From the NCBI GenBank assembly GCA_965247125.1, contig CBDFGO010000003.1, forward strand, positions 806,001 through 870,000: DNA of 64,000 nt. Direction: 5' to 3'. This document shows positions 9,968 through 17,623 of the stretch, piece after piece. Every line of letters begins with the position of its first letter. The stretch's first letter is position 1. Source of the stretch: CALBJU01 sp965247125 (lineage in GTDB: Bacteria > Bacteroidota > Rhodothermia > Rhodothermales > UBA10348). A model generated the notes under the pieces. That model did no database searches and was not told the origin of the DNA. It saw only the letters and a program-made list of their open reading frames with translations. A program made the position numbers and the translations under genes.

Positions 9968-10239
9968 AATAGACTGTTTCCATGAGGTGCCTCTGTTTTT
10001 GAGTTAGATCTATGCACTCCTAATGTCGGAGGCAGGGGCCTTCTTGGAAATATCAAGCGCATGTTGCGGACTCGCACGACTGGCTGCGTCGGTCTGAAAT
10101 GATTACTTCCTGAAAGGGGAGCAAATGCTCGCCGCAAATCCGCCAGCCGTTATATGCCTTACAAAGCCGTGGATGCTGTCTCTAATAGAAGTGGTCCCAC
10201 CAAACTGGACAGTCTCTTAAGTGGATTCTTGCGGGTTGA

Positions 10240-11118
10240 TTATGCTGCTTCTTGAAGCGGCTGGTGATTGAAAAATACGTGATCTGGAGTCTGTCTGCCA
10301 AGCGAACTGTGGCGTCGTTCTCCGTTGAAGTAGCCAAAGTAATCGGCGATTGAGCGACGGGCCTCGGCTACACTCTCCTATGCTCTGAGGTACACCTCCT
10401 CGTACTTCAAGCTTCTCCAGAGTCTCTCAATGAACACATTGTCCATCCAGCGACCTTTTCCGTCCATAGATATTTGGATGTTGTGTTCCTTGAGGACCTC
10501 GGTGAAGGCCGTGGAGGTGAACTGGCTTCCCTGATCCGTATTGAAGATCTCAGGAGCTCCGTAAACAGCGATGGCCTCCTGGAGCGCTTCCACGCAGAAG
10601 TCAGTATCCATCGTATTGGAGATCCGGTGTGAGAGTACTTTTCGGCTGTACCAGTCGATGACGGCAACGAGGTAGAGAAAGCCCTTCTTCATCGGGATGA
10701 ACGTAATATCCGTCGCGTAAACTTGCTGGGGCCGCATCACCTTCAGCTTGCGTAACAAGTAAGCTTGCGTAACAAGTAAGCTTGCGTAACAAGTAAGCTT
10801 GCGTAACAAGTAAGGGTAAATCTTGTGGCCCTTTCCCGGAATCGAGGTCCGTTTCTTAGGATAAATGGCAATAAGGCCCATCAGACGCATTAATCGCCGG
10901 ATTCGATGGCGGCCCACAAAAATACCTCTGTCCTCGAGCGCATCCTTCATGGTGCGCGATCCTCGCGTGGGACGTTCGATGTAGAGCTCATCGAGCGCTC
11001 TCATCACGGCCAGGTTCTCTTTGCTCTCGTCCACCGGCTTGTAGTAGGCCGTCGAGCGGTTCAGCTCCAGCAGATTGCACTGCCGTTTGATGGAGAGGTC
11101 GTGGATTGGGTCGATCAT
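10240..11118 (-). pseudogene. IS3-family transposase OrfB, copy 1, with in-frame 17-residue duplication and a nonsense codon
   Basis: DDE integrase of the IS3 type: D in YATDITF, D in NTDQGSQF, E in FIERLWRSLKYEE. The frame is open from 11118 to a TAG at 10378-10380, where copy 4 has a Tyr codon (LKAY); the remaining codons to the native stop at 10240 are still in frame, giving 293 codons against 276 in copy 4. The extra 17 codons come from the tandem repeat at 10747-10814 and sit just before the first catalytic Asp. The loss of the last 46 residues removes the end of the catalytic domain, so this copy is probably dead. Confidence 0.85.
10747..10814. repeat. four perfect tandem copies of a 17-bp unit inside IS3 orfB
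   Basis: The unit CTTGCGTAACAAGTAAG occurs at 10747, 10764, 10781 and 10798 with no mismatch. Copies 2 and 4 of the element have a single related unit here. Three extra units add 51 bp, which keeps the reading frame. Perfect identity points to recent slippage. Confidence 0.95.
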
Positions 11119-11132
11119 TTGGCGGCGCTCAC

Positions 11133-11420
11133 TTACTGGGTGCGACCGAGCGCTTTGGATAAAAAATCCTTCTCCATCGAAAGCTCGCCAATTTTGGCGT
11201 GAAGCTCCTTGATCTGGCCCTCCTCGTTGTGCTTTCTGGAATACCCTTTTTCAACCACCTCTTCAGCGTCCTGAATCAGCTTCTTTTTCCACGTCTGAAT
11301 CTGGCTCGGATGCACCTGGAACTGGTCTGCTAACTCAGCCATTGTGCGGTCTCCTTTGATCGCCGCCAGCGCTACTTTTGCTTTGAAGGCATTGCTGTGG
11401 TTTCTTCTTTTGCGACTCAT
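11133..11420 (-). CDS. IS3-family OrfA (helix-turn-helix), copy 1
   Basis: A 95-residue DNA-binding subunit: HTH region at residues 10-50 (FKAKVALAAIKGDRTMAELADQF) and a C-terminal leucine-zipper-like helix. The ATG at 11420 is preceded by an AAAGGA-type site and starts MSRKRRNHS, the usual form; an upstream TTG is less likely. It ends with a T6A slippery heptamer (minus strand, 11160-11166) from which a -1 shift would join it to OrfB. Confidence 0.85.
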   Translation of the reverse strand: MSRKRRNHSNAFKAKVALAAIKGDRTMAELADQFQVHPSQIQTWKKKLIQDAEEVVEKGYSRKHNEEGQIKELHAKIGELSMEKDFLSKALGRTQ

Positions 11421-11588
11421 CGTTTGGATCCTTTCTTGAGGGTGATAAGATCGCAAGACTCCACCTTATTTGTTGTTCAGACTGTCCGAAGAATCAGGAC
11501 CATCTCTCTCCTACACCGAGAGTGAGACAGACGGGTGCGTGATTGTTAGGGGCCTCCTCACTCCGGCACAAATAAGGAAGTACCTGAG

Positions 11589-12152
11589 ATGAGCACAACC
11601 TACCGCATAGGGCCAGCTGTAATCTTGGTTGCTGATAACTTCAGTGATCCAGTCTCCTCATGGACAGAGGTAGCCAGGACGTCTGGGGGCGTCTCTGTCG
11701 ACATGGACACTGTCGAGGTCGCCCAGCAGAGGATAAATCAGTACTCAGCGCCCGTCAGCGAAGCGTACCTGGCTCCCAAGGGGATGATGGCCAAGTTCTC
11801 CATCCCAGACTTCGATATCGCACAGATGGTCGAGTTTATGCCGGGGGCAGTCCAGGTGACGAGCGGCACCCGTGAGGCATTACAGATCACATCGCGCATG
11901 GCTAAGCTATCGGGTAAATCCGTGGCGATCGTTCCACTGAGCCAGTACTCCGATGATAAGATGTTTCTGGGTACGGCGGGCTGCATCTATTTCGAAGACT
12001 GCTTTTTCACGATTGGTGAAATGAAGGCAGGAAATGCCCCGGATGGCGATCTGATGACCTACGAGGTCACTGCCACCCGCATGAGTGGGGCTACGGGCGT
12101 AGGCTATCCCGAGTTTGGGGCCGCGAACCTCAATCCCATCCATTCAAACTAG
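11589..12152 (+). CDS. orphan protein resembling phage tail-tube/structural proteins
   Basis: A 187-residue soluble protein without signal peptide. Sequence style (AVILVADNFSDPVSSWTEVA, a long beta-rich middle, then MTYEVTATRMSG) recalls small phage tail-tube proteins, but I do not recognise a specific family. No other phage gene is next to it: IS3 copy 1 lies 80 bp upstream and the peptide cassette is downstream on the other strand. An AAGGA site at about 11575 suits the ATG. It may be a relic of a prophage or of a contractile particle. Confidence 0.5.
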   Translation: MSTTYRIGPAVILVADNFSDPVSSWTEVARTSGGVSVDMDTVEVAQQRINQYSAPVSEAYLAPKGMMAKFSIPDFDIAQMVEFMPGAVQVTSGTREALQITSRMAKLSGKSVAIVPLSQYSDDKMFLGTAGCIYFEDCFFTIGEMKAGNAPDGDLMTYEVTATRMSGATGVGYPEFGAANLNPIHSN

Positions 12153-12211
12153 AAGATCAACAATATACGTTGCTGAAGCCTAATCTATTTTAAAAGACGT
12201 TCCCTTAATAA

Positions 12212-12853
12212 TTATTCCGATTGTTTTGGAAGTCTCGATATCTCACCTATATATCTCTGTAGAAGGAGCCGTTGACGCTCTTTAGAATTTATTATAGTGT
12301 TCGCATACAATAACTTATTCTGATCGTCCAGCAATGCCACGATCGGAGTATCCCATTTTCCGCCGATTGAAACAGAGGATGCAAGAATAGATTGATTTAG
12401 TTTCCAATTTATTGTTAAGCTTTCAGCTTCTGAATTACCTGAATCATATATGACAATATGAGCAGATACATTGTCGAGACTATTATTATCGGCCGTCATG
12501 CTATACATATCTTTCGCATATTTTATGCATGTATAACAATCATAGGGGCTAAAAACAAATAAGGCATTATATTCCTTGTTAGTCTCAGTCCATTCACAAC
12601 TTTTCAAGAATTCTGACAGAATAGTTTCGAAATAAATTTCAAATTCCAATACTGCGCTTGGGCTATCATAAAAGGCGTTTCCATACCTTAGTAAGTCCTC
12701 ATCCGTAATCTGCGATCTTCGGCTCTGAACAAAAAATATTGCACCAAGAAATATAGCCGTCAGAATAATGTAATACGACTTATAATTCTTGGTCAGTAAA
12801 TCATTCAAATTCTCTAATAACGATGATTTGAGGCGTATCCAATTGTTAATCAT
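12212..12853 (-). CDS. membrane-anchored thioredoxin-like protein with CYTC motif
   Basis: The 213-residue protein has one N-terminal membrane segment (about residues 26-42, YYIILTAIFLGAIFFVQ), then a periplasmic domain. Around residue 100 a short strand leads into FVFSPYDCYTC, the layout of the TlpA/AhpC-like redox motif (strand, SP-DC-XX-C). The rest is compatible with a thioredoxin fold (cis-Pro-like GKWDTPIVALLD about 75 residues later). Its ATG overlaps the 3' end of the propeller gene by 8 bases, so the pair is coupled. Strikingly AT-rich compared with the chromosome on either side. Likely a thiol oxidoreductase or reductase for envelope proteins; target inferred to be the cysteine-rich peptides upstream. 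Confidence 0.65.
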   Translation of the reverse strand: MINNWIRLKSSLLENLNDLLTKNYKSYYIILTAIFLGAIFFVQSRRSQITDEDLLRYGNAFYDSPSAVLEFEIYFETILSEFLKSCEWTETNKEYNALFVFSPYDCYTCIKYAKDMYSMTADNNSLDNVSAHIVIYDSGNSEAESLTINWKLNQSILASSVSIGGKWDTPIVALLDDQNKLLYANTIINSKERQRLLLQRYIGEISRLPKQSE

Positions 12854-13880
12854 GCGATGCTATACCCTTATAGCCTAAGATATCATTTAGCGACAGAATA
12901 GTTAATTCTACGAAGGGCTCTTCTTTTGCCGGCAACACGATAAATATCTCTCCAGTTTGTGGATTCACGTCACCGATTCGCCCCTGGAAAGCACCTGAGT
13001 AAATGACCTCACCAGTCTTTTTATCAACTAAATGTAATTGCTTTGTCAGCTCGCTTCCAGACCAGATTTGGGTGAGAAGGAAGGATTCACTTATCGAGTA
13101 AATACCCATAATTTTATCCCAAGACATAATCCAGTTGATCGTTTCCTTACTCCGCGCATTTTCGGGCATACGAGAAATAATTGGCCTAAAACCATCTGCT
13201 TCTACTTTCAGAGAACCAGTGATACTTCCCGATTGGTCGAAGGATTTTATCGTGTAGTCCATCGGCTGCACGCACCAAATATGTCCCGTCAAATCCGAAT
13301 CACAGTACCCCCCAATCATTAGATCAGCATTAAACTTTTCCGCGAGCTCAGAAAGAGGAAAAAAGTCGCTAACAAGCACTCCTTGTTTTGAATAGATGTG
13401 ACTCATCGTCCCGCCGAATCTATCTCCAGCCTTTTCCCTCATACCTCCAATCACGACGAGGGAGTCACCAATCGTTGCAACATTCGAGTTTAGATGCATA
13501 ATTCCAACTCCCAAGAACGAGTGAGAAAAGGTCCCGTTTATGTCAAACACGCTCGTTCTTCCTGACCTTTCCACAATATAGACTGACTCGCCATCTACCG
13601 CGATACTCACTGGACGATTCAGTTCCCCTGGGCCGTATCCACTTTCTCCCCACTTGTGGAGAAGGACTCCGTTTGATTCAAACACTGAAATCTTTTTGTC
13701 CTTCGAGTCGAGCACATAAATGAGCCCTTCTGAGACAACCATATCCGTAGATTGATAAATATCTTGAAGAACTATAGACGAGCCTGAAGTTGATATCGAA
13801 CTCAGTTCATGTTCTAGTGAATTTGGAGAACACGAACTCAATAGGATTAAGAAAGCAAAGGTAAATGCTAAGTCTTTCAC
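12846..13880 (-). CDS. 6-bladed beta-propeller lipoprotein
   Basis: GTG at 13880, eight bases behind AAGGA, begins a lipoprotein signal (AFTFAFLILLSSCS, lipidated Cys near residue 16). The mature part has NHL-type blades: VVSEGLIYVLDSKDKKISVFESNG, then the classic GESGYGPGELNRPVSIAVD, then further D-X-X-G-turn blades. Bacteroidota carry many such propeller lipoproteins next to small secreted peptides and TlpA-like proteins; I recall that association from NVEALA-type loci but cannot check it here. It overlaps the thioredoxin-like gene by 8 bases. The upstream gene is separated from it by IS256 copy A. Confidence 0.75.
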   Translation of the reverse strand: MKDLAFTFAFLILLSSCSPNSLEHELSSISTSGSSIVLQDIYQSTDMVVSEGLIYVLDSKDKKISVFESNGVLLHKWGESGYGPGELNRPVSIAVDGESVYIVERSGRTSVFDINGTFSHSFLGVGIMHLNSNVATIGDSLVVIGGMREKAGDRFGGTMSHIYSKQGVLVSDFFPLSELAEKFNADLMIGGYCDSDLTGHIWCVQPMDYTIKSFDQSGSITGSLKVEADGFRPIISRMPENARSKETINWIMSWDKIMGIYSISESFLLTQIWSGSELTKQLHLVDKKTGEVIYSGAFQGRIGDVNPQTGEIFIVLPAKEEPFVELTILSLNDILGYKGIASHD

Positions 13881-14075
13881 GGCTAATTCCTTTTCTGAAT
13901 GACAATTGCTGTTATTATGATCAACATTACTTCTCTGACAATCACTTCTCAATCATCGCAACCAATAAATGGCACGCCTGGAATTATCACACAATCCCGA
14001 GAATCCAGGTTTCCTCATATTCTGTTCGCGCACGTACTGAAGAGCAAATACTAATGAAATGCTCCGAACGCGTTT

Positions 14076-15459
14076 GAGCTATGCCCAAAAGTTGTGTATG
14101 GAAGGTTTAGGCAGCGTGTCGTTCTGATGTAATTCCGTCGGTGAATTTGATTCCTTTTTTTACAAGTTGCAATAGGTGCGGTGCATTCAGTTTCCTCCAC
14201 TTCTTCTGAGCCTCTTTACATAGACGGAAGGCCATTGCAAGAGCTGTTTCTCGGCTCAGACATCCCTTCGTTTTGGCGGTCCTGAGGCGCACGGTCGCGA
14301 ACGTAGATTCGATCGGATTTGTGCTCCGAAGATGGATCCAGTGTTCTGCCGGAAAGTCATAAAAAGCGAGCAGTTCTTCTCGGTCTTTCACCAGAATCTC
14401 TGCTGCTTTCGGATACTTTTGCTGGTAGGCTTTGATGAAAAACAGAAGGGCGCTCTCTGCCTGCTTTTTTGTTTCTGCTGTATAGATCTGCGTGAGGTGA
14501 CCTTTTGCCTTCTTCTGAACGGACTTGGGCAGGCGGTTGAGCACATTTGCTGTCTTGTGCACCCAACAGCGTGCGGCTCGCGTCTCGGGATAAACTTCTG
14601 CGAGAGCACTCCAGAATCCCATGGCTCCATCGGCAACAGCCAGCTTCGGTCCTTGATCCAGCCCGCGGTGCCTCAGCTCCAGGAGCAACTCTCGCCACGA
14701 CTGCTTGCTCTCGCGAAAGCCGTCCTCGAGTGCTATAAGCTCCTTCCTTCCATCGGCCGTAGCGCCGATCACGACCAGCAGACACAGTTTCTGTTTATCC
14801 ATGCGTACGTTTACGTGAATACCGTCGGCCCAGAAATAGACGTAGTGCTTCTCCTTCAGGCTCCGCTTTTGCCAGTCTTCGTGCTCCCTTGTCCAAAGCG
14901 TCTTCAGGCGCGCAATCGTCGAGGAGGTCAGCCCTGGGGCATCAGGACCAACAAGGGCCGAGAGCGCTGCCTCAAAGCCGCCCGTTGAAACTCCCTTCAG
15001 GTACAACCATGGAATGAGAGCCTCAAGCGAGCGGCTCTTGCGGAGGTAGGCTGGTAGTATCGAACTGCGGAAACCGATTCTATCCTCACCCCGACCCGTA
15101 CGGTCGCGTATGCGGGGCATCTTTACAGCGACCTCCCCGATACCAGTCAAAATCTTCCTCTCTGGCAGATATCCATTGCGAACGATGCGGTGGCGATTCT
15201 CTTCGTCGCGCAGGAACTGGTAGCGCTGGCAGAAAGCTTCAACCTCGGCCTCAACGGCTGTGGCCAGCATCTTTGCGGCCCCTGTTCGCAATACTTCTGT
15301 CAACACATCCTCTGTGCTATTGTAGTTCTCGTTCTCGTGTGCGTTATTCGTCTTCATGGGCGGTGTATCCTCCAATCTTCGGATTGACAATGACGTAATC
15401 ATCATCAGGATACGCCGCCTATACCTTTTTCACCCGTACACAACTTTCGGGGTTAACTC
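14076..15459 (-). mobile_element. IS256-family insertion sequence, copy A
   Basis: 1384 bp, with ends GAGCTATGCCCAAAAGTTGTGTA and GAGTTAACCCCGAAAGTTGTGTA (right end read inward), the same as the other three copies. It is flanked by a 9-bp duplication with one mismatch (AACGCGTTT at 14067-14075, ACCGCGTTT at 15460-15468), so this is an older simple insertion. It separates the peptide genes from the propeller gene. Confidence 0.92.
14107..15357 (-). CDS. IS256-family transposase, copy A
   Basis: A 416-residue DDE transposase with D in FWADGIHVNV, D in AVADGAMGF and E in STNPIEST. The ATG at 15357 sits behind GGAGGA; an in-frame ATG 48 bases upstream lies in the inverted-repeat region and is less likely. 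The protein differs from copies B, C and D at one residue (AKTKGC instead of AKTRGC), caused by one base change near 14268. It appears intact. Confidence 0.93.
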   Translation of the reverse strand: MKTNNAHENENYNSTEDVLTEVLRTGAAKMLATAVEAEVEAFCQRYQFLRDEENRHRIVRNGYLPERKILTGIGEVAVKMPRIRDRTGRGEDRIGFRSSILPAYLRKSRSLEALIPWLYLKGVSTGGFEAALSALVGPDAPGLTSSTIARLKTLWTREHEDWQKRSLKEKHYVYFWADGIHVNVRMDKQKLCLLVVIGATADGRKELIALEDGFRESKQSWRELLLELRHRGLDQGPKLAVADGAMGFWSALAEVYPETRAARCWVHKTANVLNRLPKSVQKKAKGHLTQIYTAETKKQAESALLFFIKAYQQKYPKAAEILVKDREELLAFYDFPAEHWIHLRSTNPIESTFATVRLRTAKTKGCLSRETALAMAFRLCKEAQKKWRKLNAPHLLQLVKKGIKFTDGITSERHAA

Positions 15460-15760
15460 ACCGCGTTTTGTTCAGTGCTATTATTTGTTTAGACACTACA
15501 CCAGCAGTTTCGATCCGAGTGCATCACTACTGCCTTTAGTACAACGGCTTGAAGGCCGTAAGAAGAACCATCATCGAAGTATCGCCCAAACATCAATTGC
15601 ATTTACAGCGTCAATACTCCTTTGCGATCTCCGGGTACCTAATTTTTCAGCATCTATTGGTGCACAGTGTCCCTGATACGCTATGGTACCATTACTCTCC
15701 TTATCCATGCCCATTTAGAGATCGGGCGACGTCCTTCGACATCTGTCCACCCTCCTGACA
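15460..15760. other. non-coding stretch between IS256 copy A and the six-cysteine peptides
   Basis: No convincing gene. On the minus strand a 45-codon ORF (15571-15708) has no recognisable features. Around 15480-15560 the minus strand carries a short segment that resembles the peptide genes (CAAGCCGTT then AAAGG, and further on NCWCSV before a stop), possibly a decayed fourth copy; the match is short. Confidence 0.35.
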
Positions 15761-15991
15761 TCAGGCATCTTCGCATTCGATACACTCATTTATCGAAGAA
15801 CACACACACACGTAGGACTGCAACCAGCACTGAAACTGTCCTCCGTGGTTGTTCAAACATTCCTCATAATCTTGTGCATCCACCGCATCCCTTCCATCCT
15901 TTGGAGGAACGGCTTGACTCGTGGTAACCAGAGCGGCCATAGAAATTAAAAATAGCACTAAAAAGGCTAAAAAGATCGATTTATTCTTCAT
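15761..15991 (-). CDS. small secreted six-cysteine peptide, copy 1
   Basis: A 76-residue precursor with a clear signal peptide (MKNKSIFLAFLVLFLISMAALVTTSQA) followed by VPPKDGRDA, which is identical in copy 2. The mature C-terminal part has six cysteines spaced C-X9-C-X6-C-X-C-X5-C-X2-C and ends acidic (CEDA). No known family is certain; the plan (hydrophobic leader, short conserved segment, variable Cys-rich tail) is like the NVEALA-type peptides of Bacteroidota. The six cysteines suggest three disulfides or metal binding. The leader DNA before the ATG (CGAAGAT) is shared with copy 2, as expected of a tandem duplication. Downstream on the same strand, beyond IS256 copy A, lie the propeller and thioredoxin-like genes. 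Confidence 0.75.
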   Translation of the reverse strand: MKNKSIFLAFLVLFLISMAALVTTSQAVPPKDGRDAVDAQDYEECLNNHGGQFQCWLQSYVCVCSSINECIECEDA

Positions 15992-16181
15992 AATAATCTT
16001 CGATTAATTTACAGTAGATGCACTCAACTATTTATGGTAGTATGAATATGATCCGTATTTCCAAGATTGACAAAACCCATCAGAAAGACGCAAAATCACT
16101 ACCATTATTTTGCTCCTATCGTTGAAATCTCCTGGAGACTAGGCGACGATATACAACTTTCTTCTGCCCTCACGATATGTA

Positions 16182-16409
16182 TCATTCCTCTTCGCATTCG
16201 TTACACGCATGTATCGAAGAACAAAGGCACACGTATGATCTTGATGCACATTGATTCTGACTTCCCCCTTCATGGAGACATAGTTCCAGCACTGCTGCAT
16301 CGAAGGCATCCCTTCCGTCCTTTGGGGGAACGGCTTGACTCGCCGTGATCAGAACCATTAATGAAGTCAGGAAAAGAACAAAAATTGAAAAAGAGATAAG
16401 TTTTTTCAT
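16182..16409 (-). CDS. small secreted six-cysteine peptide, copy 2
   Basis: A 75-residue paralogue of the peptide 190 bp downstream. Signal peptide MKKLISFSIFVLFLTSLMVLITASQA, then the identical VPPKDGRDA, then the same cysteine framework with identical spacing (C-X9-C-X6-C-X-C-X5-C-X2-C). Between the cysteines many residues differ (ASRSYV versus WLQSYV), while SYVC-CSSI is kept, so the leader and framework are conserved and the loops vary. Ends in CEEE. Conservation of both framework and frame after this much divergence argues that these are real, selected genes. Confidence 0.75.
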   Translation of the reverse strand: MKKLISFSIFVLFLTSLMVLITASQAVPPKDGRDAFDAAVLELCLHEGGSQNQCASRSYVCLCSSIHACNECEEE

Positions 16410-16484
16410 CTGAATCTATCTTCGGCTAGTTAGTCTGGAGGATTTAGCCCAATTTTCGGGCACACTAAATATTCACCGGCTGTT

Positions 16485-16565
16485 TTACCCGTTTTCTTCT
16501 TCGCAATCCTCGCAATTCGGTGTATTGACTGTACACCAACAAACAAGTGTGAGTTCGCCGTCTAC
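16485..16565 (-). pseudogene. 3' fragment of a third six-cysteine peptide gene, cut by IS3
   Basis: The minus strand reads VDGELTLVCWCTVNTPNCEDCEEENG and then TAA at 16485-16487. It matches the end of the other two peptides: V-C-X-C, a spacer (7 instead of 5), C-X2-C, then an acidic tail. The open frame runs exactly to base 16565, where the IS3 end begins, so the leader and first two cysteines were lost to the insertion. It is too short for standard gene calling. Confidence 0.7.
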
Positions 16566-16652
16566 AGAGATGGTCCTGATTCATCGGACAGTCTGAACAA
16601 CAAATAAGGTGGAGTCTTGCGATCTTATCACCCTCAAGAAAGGATACAAACG

Positions 16653-16940
16653 ATGAGTCGCAAAAGAAGAAATCACAGCAATGCCTTCAAAGCAAAAGTA
16701 GCACTGGCGGCGGTTAAGGGAGACCGCACAATGGCTGAGTTGGCAGACCAGTTCCAGGTTCATCCGAACCAGATTCAGACGTGGAAAAAGAAGCTGATTC
16801 AGGACGCTGAAGAGGTCTTTGAAAAAGGGTATTCCAGAAAGCACAACGAGGAGGGCCAGATCAAGGAGCTTCACGCCAAAATTGGCGAGCTTTCGATGGA
16901 GAAGGATTTTTTATCCAAAGCGCTCGGTCGCACCCAGTAG
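16653..16940 (+). CDS. IS3-family OrfA (helix-turn-helix), copy 2
   Basis: Intact 95-residue OrfA beginning MSRKRRNHS at ATG 16653 with an AAAGGA site upstream. HTH in the first half, heptad-like helix in the second. It is nearly identical to copies 1 and 4 (VKGD instead of IKGD in copy 1). Its partner orfB is truncated, so it can only act alone, perhaps as an inhibitor or DNA binder. Confidence 0.85.
   Translation: MSRKRRNHSNAFKAKVALAAVKGDRTMAELADQFQVHPNQIQTWKKKLIQDAEEVFEKGYSRKHNEEGQIKELHAKIGELSMEKDFLSKALGRTQ
16907..16913 (+). promoter_or_regulatory. T6A slippery heptamer, predicted -1 frameshift site of the IS3 element
   Basis: In orfA frame the codons are GAT TTT TTA, which gives T-TTT-TTA. 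After a -1 slip the frame is open through IQSARSHPVGERRQ into OrfB at MIDPIHD. The same heptamer is kept in copy 1 (minus strand 11160-11166) and copy 4 (minus strand 49018-49024). IS3 elements commonly make an OrfAB fusion this way. Confidence 0.7.
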
Positions 16941-16954
16941 GTGAGCGCCGCCAA

Positions 16955-17623
16955 ATGATCGACCCAATCCACGACCTCTCCATCAAACGGCAGTGCAATC
17001 TGCTGGAGCTGAACCGCTCAACGGCCTACTACAAGCCGGTGGACGAGAGCAAAGAGAACCTGGCCGTGATGAAAAAACTGGATGAGCTCTACCTTGAGCG
17101 GCCCACGCGAGGATCGCGCACCATGAAGGATGCGCTCGAGGACAGAGGTATTTTTGTGGGCCGCCATCGAATCCGGCGATTAATGCGTCTGATGGGACTC
17201 ATTGCCATTTATCCTAAGAAACGGACCTCGATTCCGGGAAAAGGTCACAAGATTTATCCGTATCTCTTGCGTAAGCTCAACGTGACGCGGCCCCGGCAGG
17301 TTTACGCAAGCGACATCACATTCATTCCGATGAAAAGGGGATTCGTTTACCTGGTCGCCGTCATCGACTGGTACAGCCGCAAGGTGCTCTCGCACCGGAT
17401 CTCCAATACGATGGACACCGACTTCTGTGTGGAAGCTCTCGAAGAAGCAATCGCCGTGTATGGAGCGCCAGAGATCTTCAATACGGATCAGGGCAGCCAG
17501 TTCACATCGATGGCCTTCACTGATGTGCTGAAGAATCATGACATCAAAATCTCTATGGATGGCAAAGGACGCTGGATGGACAACGTGTTCGTTGAACGTC
17601 TGTGGCGTAGCCTGAAATATGAA
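16955..17623 (+). pseudogene. IS3-family transposase OrfB, copy 2, truncated
   Basis: The catalytic D (ASDITF), D (NTDQGSQF) and E (FVERLWRSLKYEE) are all present, but the native frame ends at 17623 where IS256 copy B begins; as read, eight IS256-encoded residues (LTPKVVYG) and a stop follow at 17653. About 50 native C-terminal residues seen in copy 4 are missing. It is probably inactive. Confidence 0.85.

Larger units (their letters stand above)
10187..11507 (-). mobile_element. IS3-family insertion sequence, copy 1 (inactivated)
   Basis: Ends are AGAAGTGGTCC at 10187 and GGACCATCTCT at 11507, which match the inverted repeats of copy 4. Length is 1321 bp, exactly 51 bp longer than the 1270-bp copy 4; the difference equals three extra copies of a 17-bp tandem repeat inside orfB. 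No target duplication is visible (AAT versus CTC). Inside are orfA and a nonsense-broken orfB. Parts of orfB differ from copies 2 and 4 (MRPQQVYATD versus TRPRQVYASD), so it is a separate lineage of the element. Confidence 0.9.
16566..17623 (+). mobile_element. IS3-family insertion sequence, copy 2 (3' end replaced by IS256)
   Basis: The left end AGAGATGGTCC at 16566 matches copy 4. The element is cut at 17623, inside orfB, by the end of IS256 copy B, and its remaining 3' part is not found on the other side of that IS256. So this is not a simple nested insertion; DNA was lost or rearranged. The sequence is of the same lineage as copy 4. Confidence 0.9.

Noticed and set aside
10747..10814. CRISPR-like array
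   Set aside because: Repeats are directly abutting 17-mers without spacers and lie within a transposase gene; no cas genes or spaced repeats occur anywhere in the window.
14332..14988. 218-codon ORF antisense to the IS256 transposase, repeated in all four copies
   Set aside because: It recurs only because the transposase recurs; its protein is Cys/Leu-rich without domain features and has no ribosome binding site.
15571..15708. 45-codon minus-strand ORF near the peptide genes
   Set aside because: It has no signal peptide, does not share the cysteine framework and overlaps the possible decayed copy in another frame.
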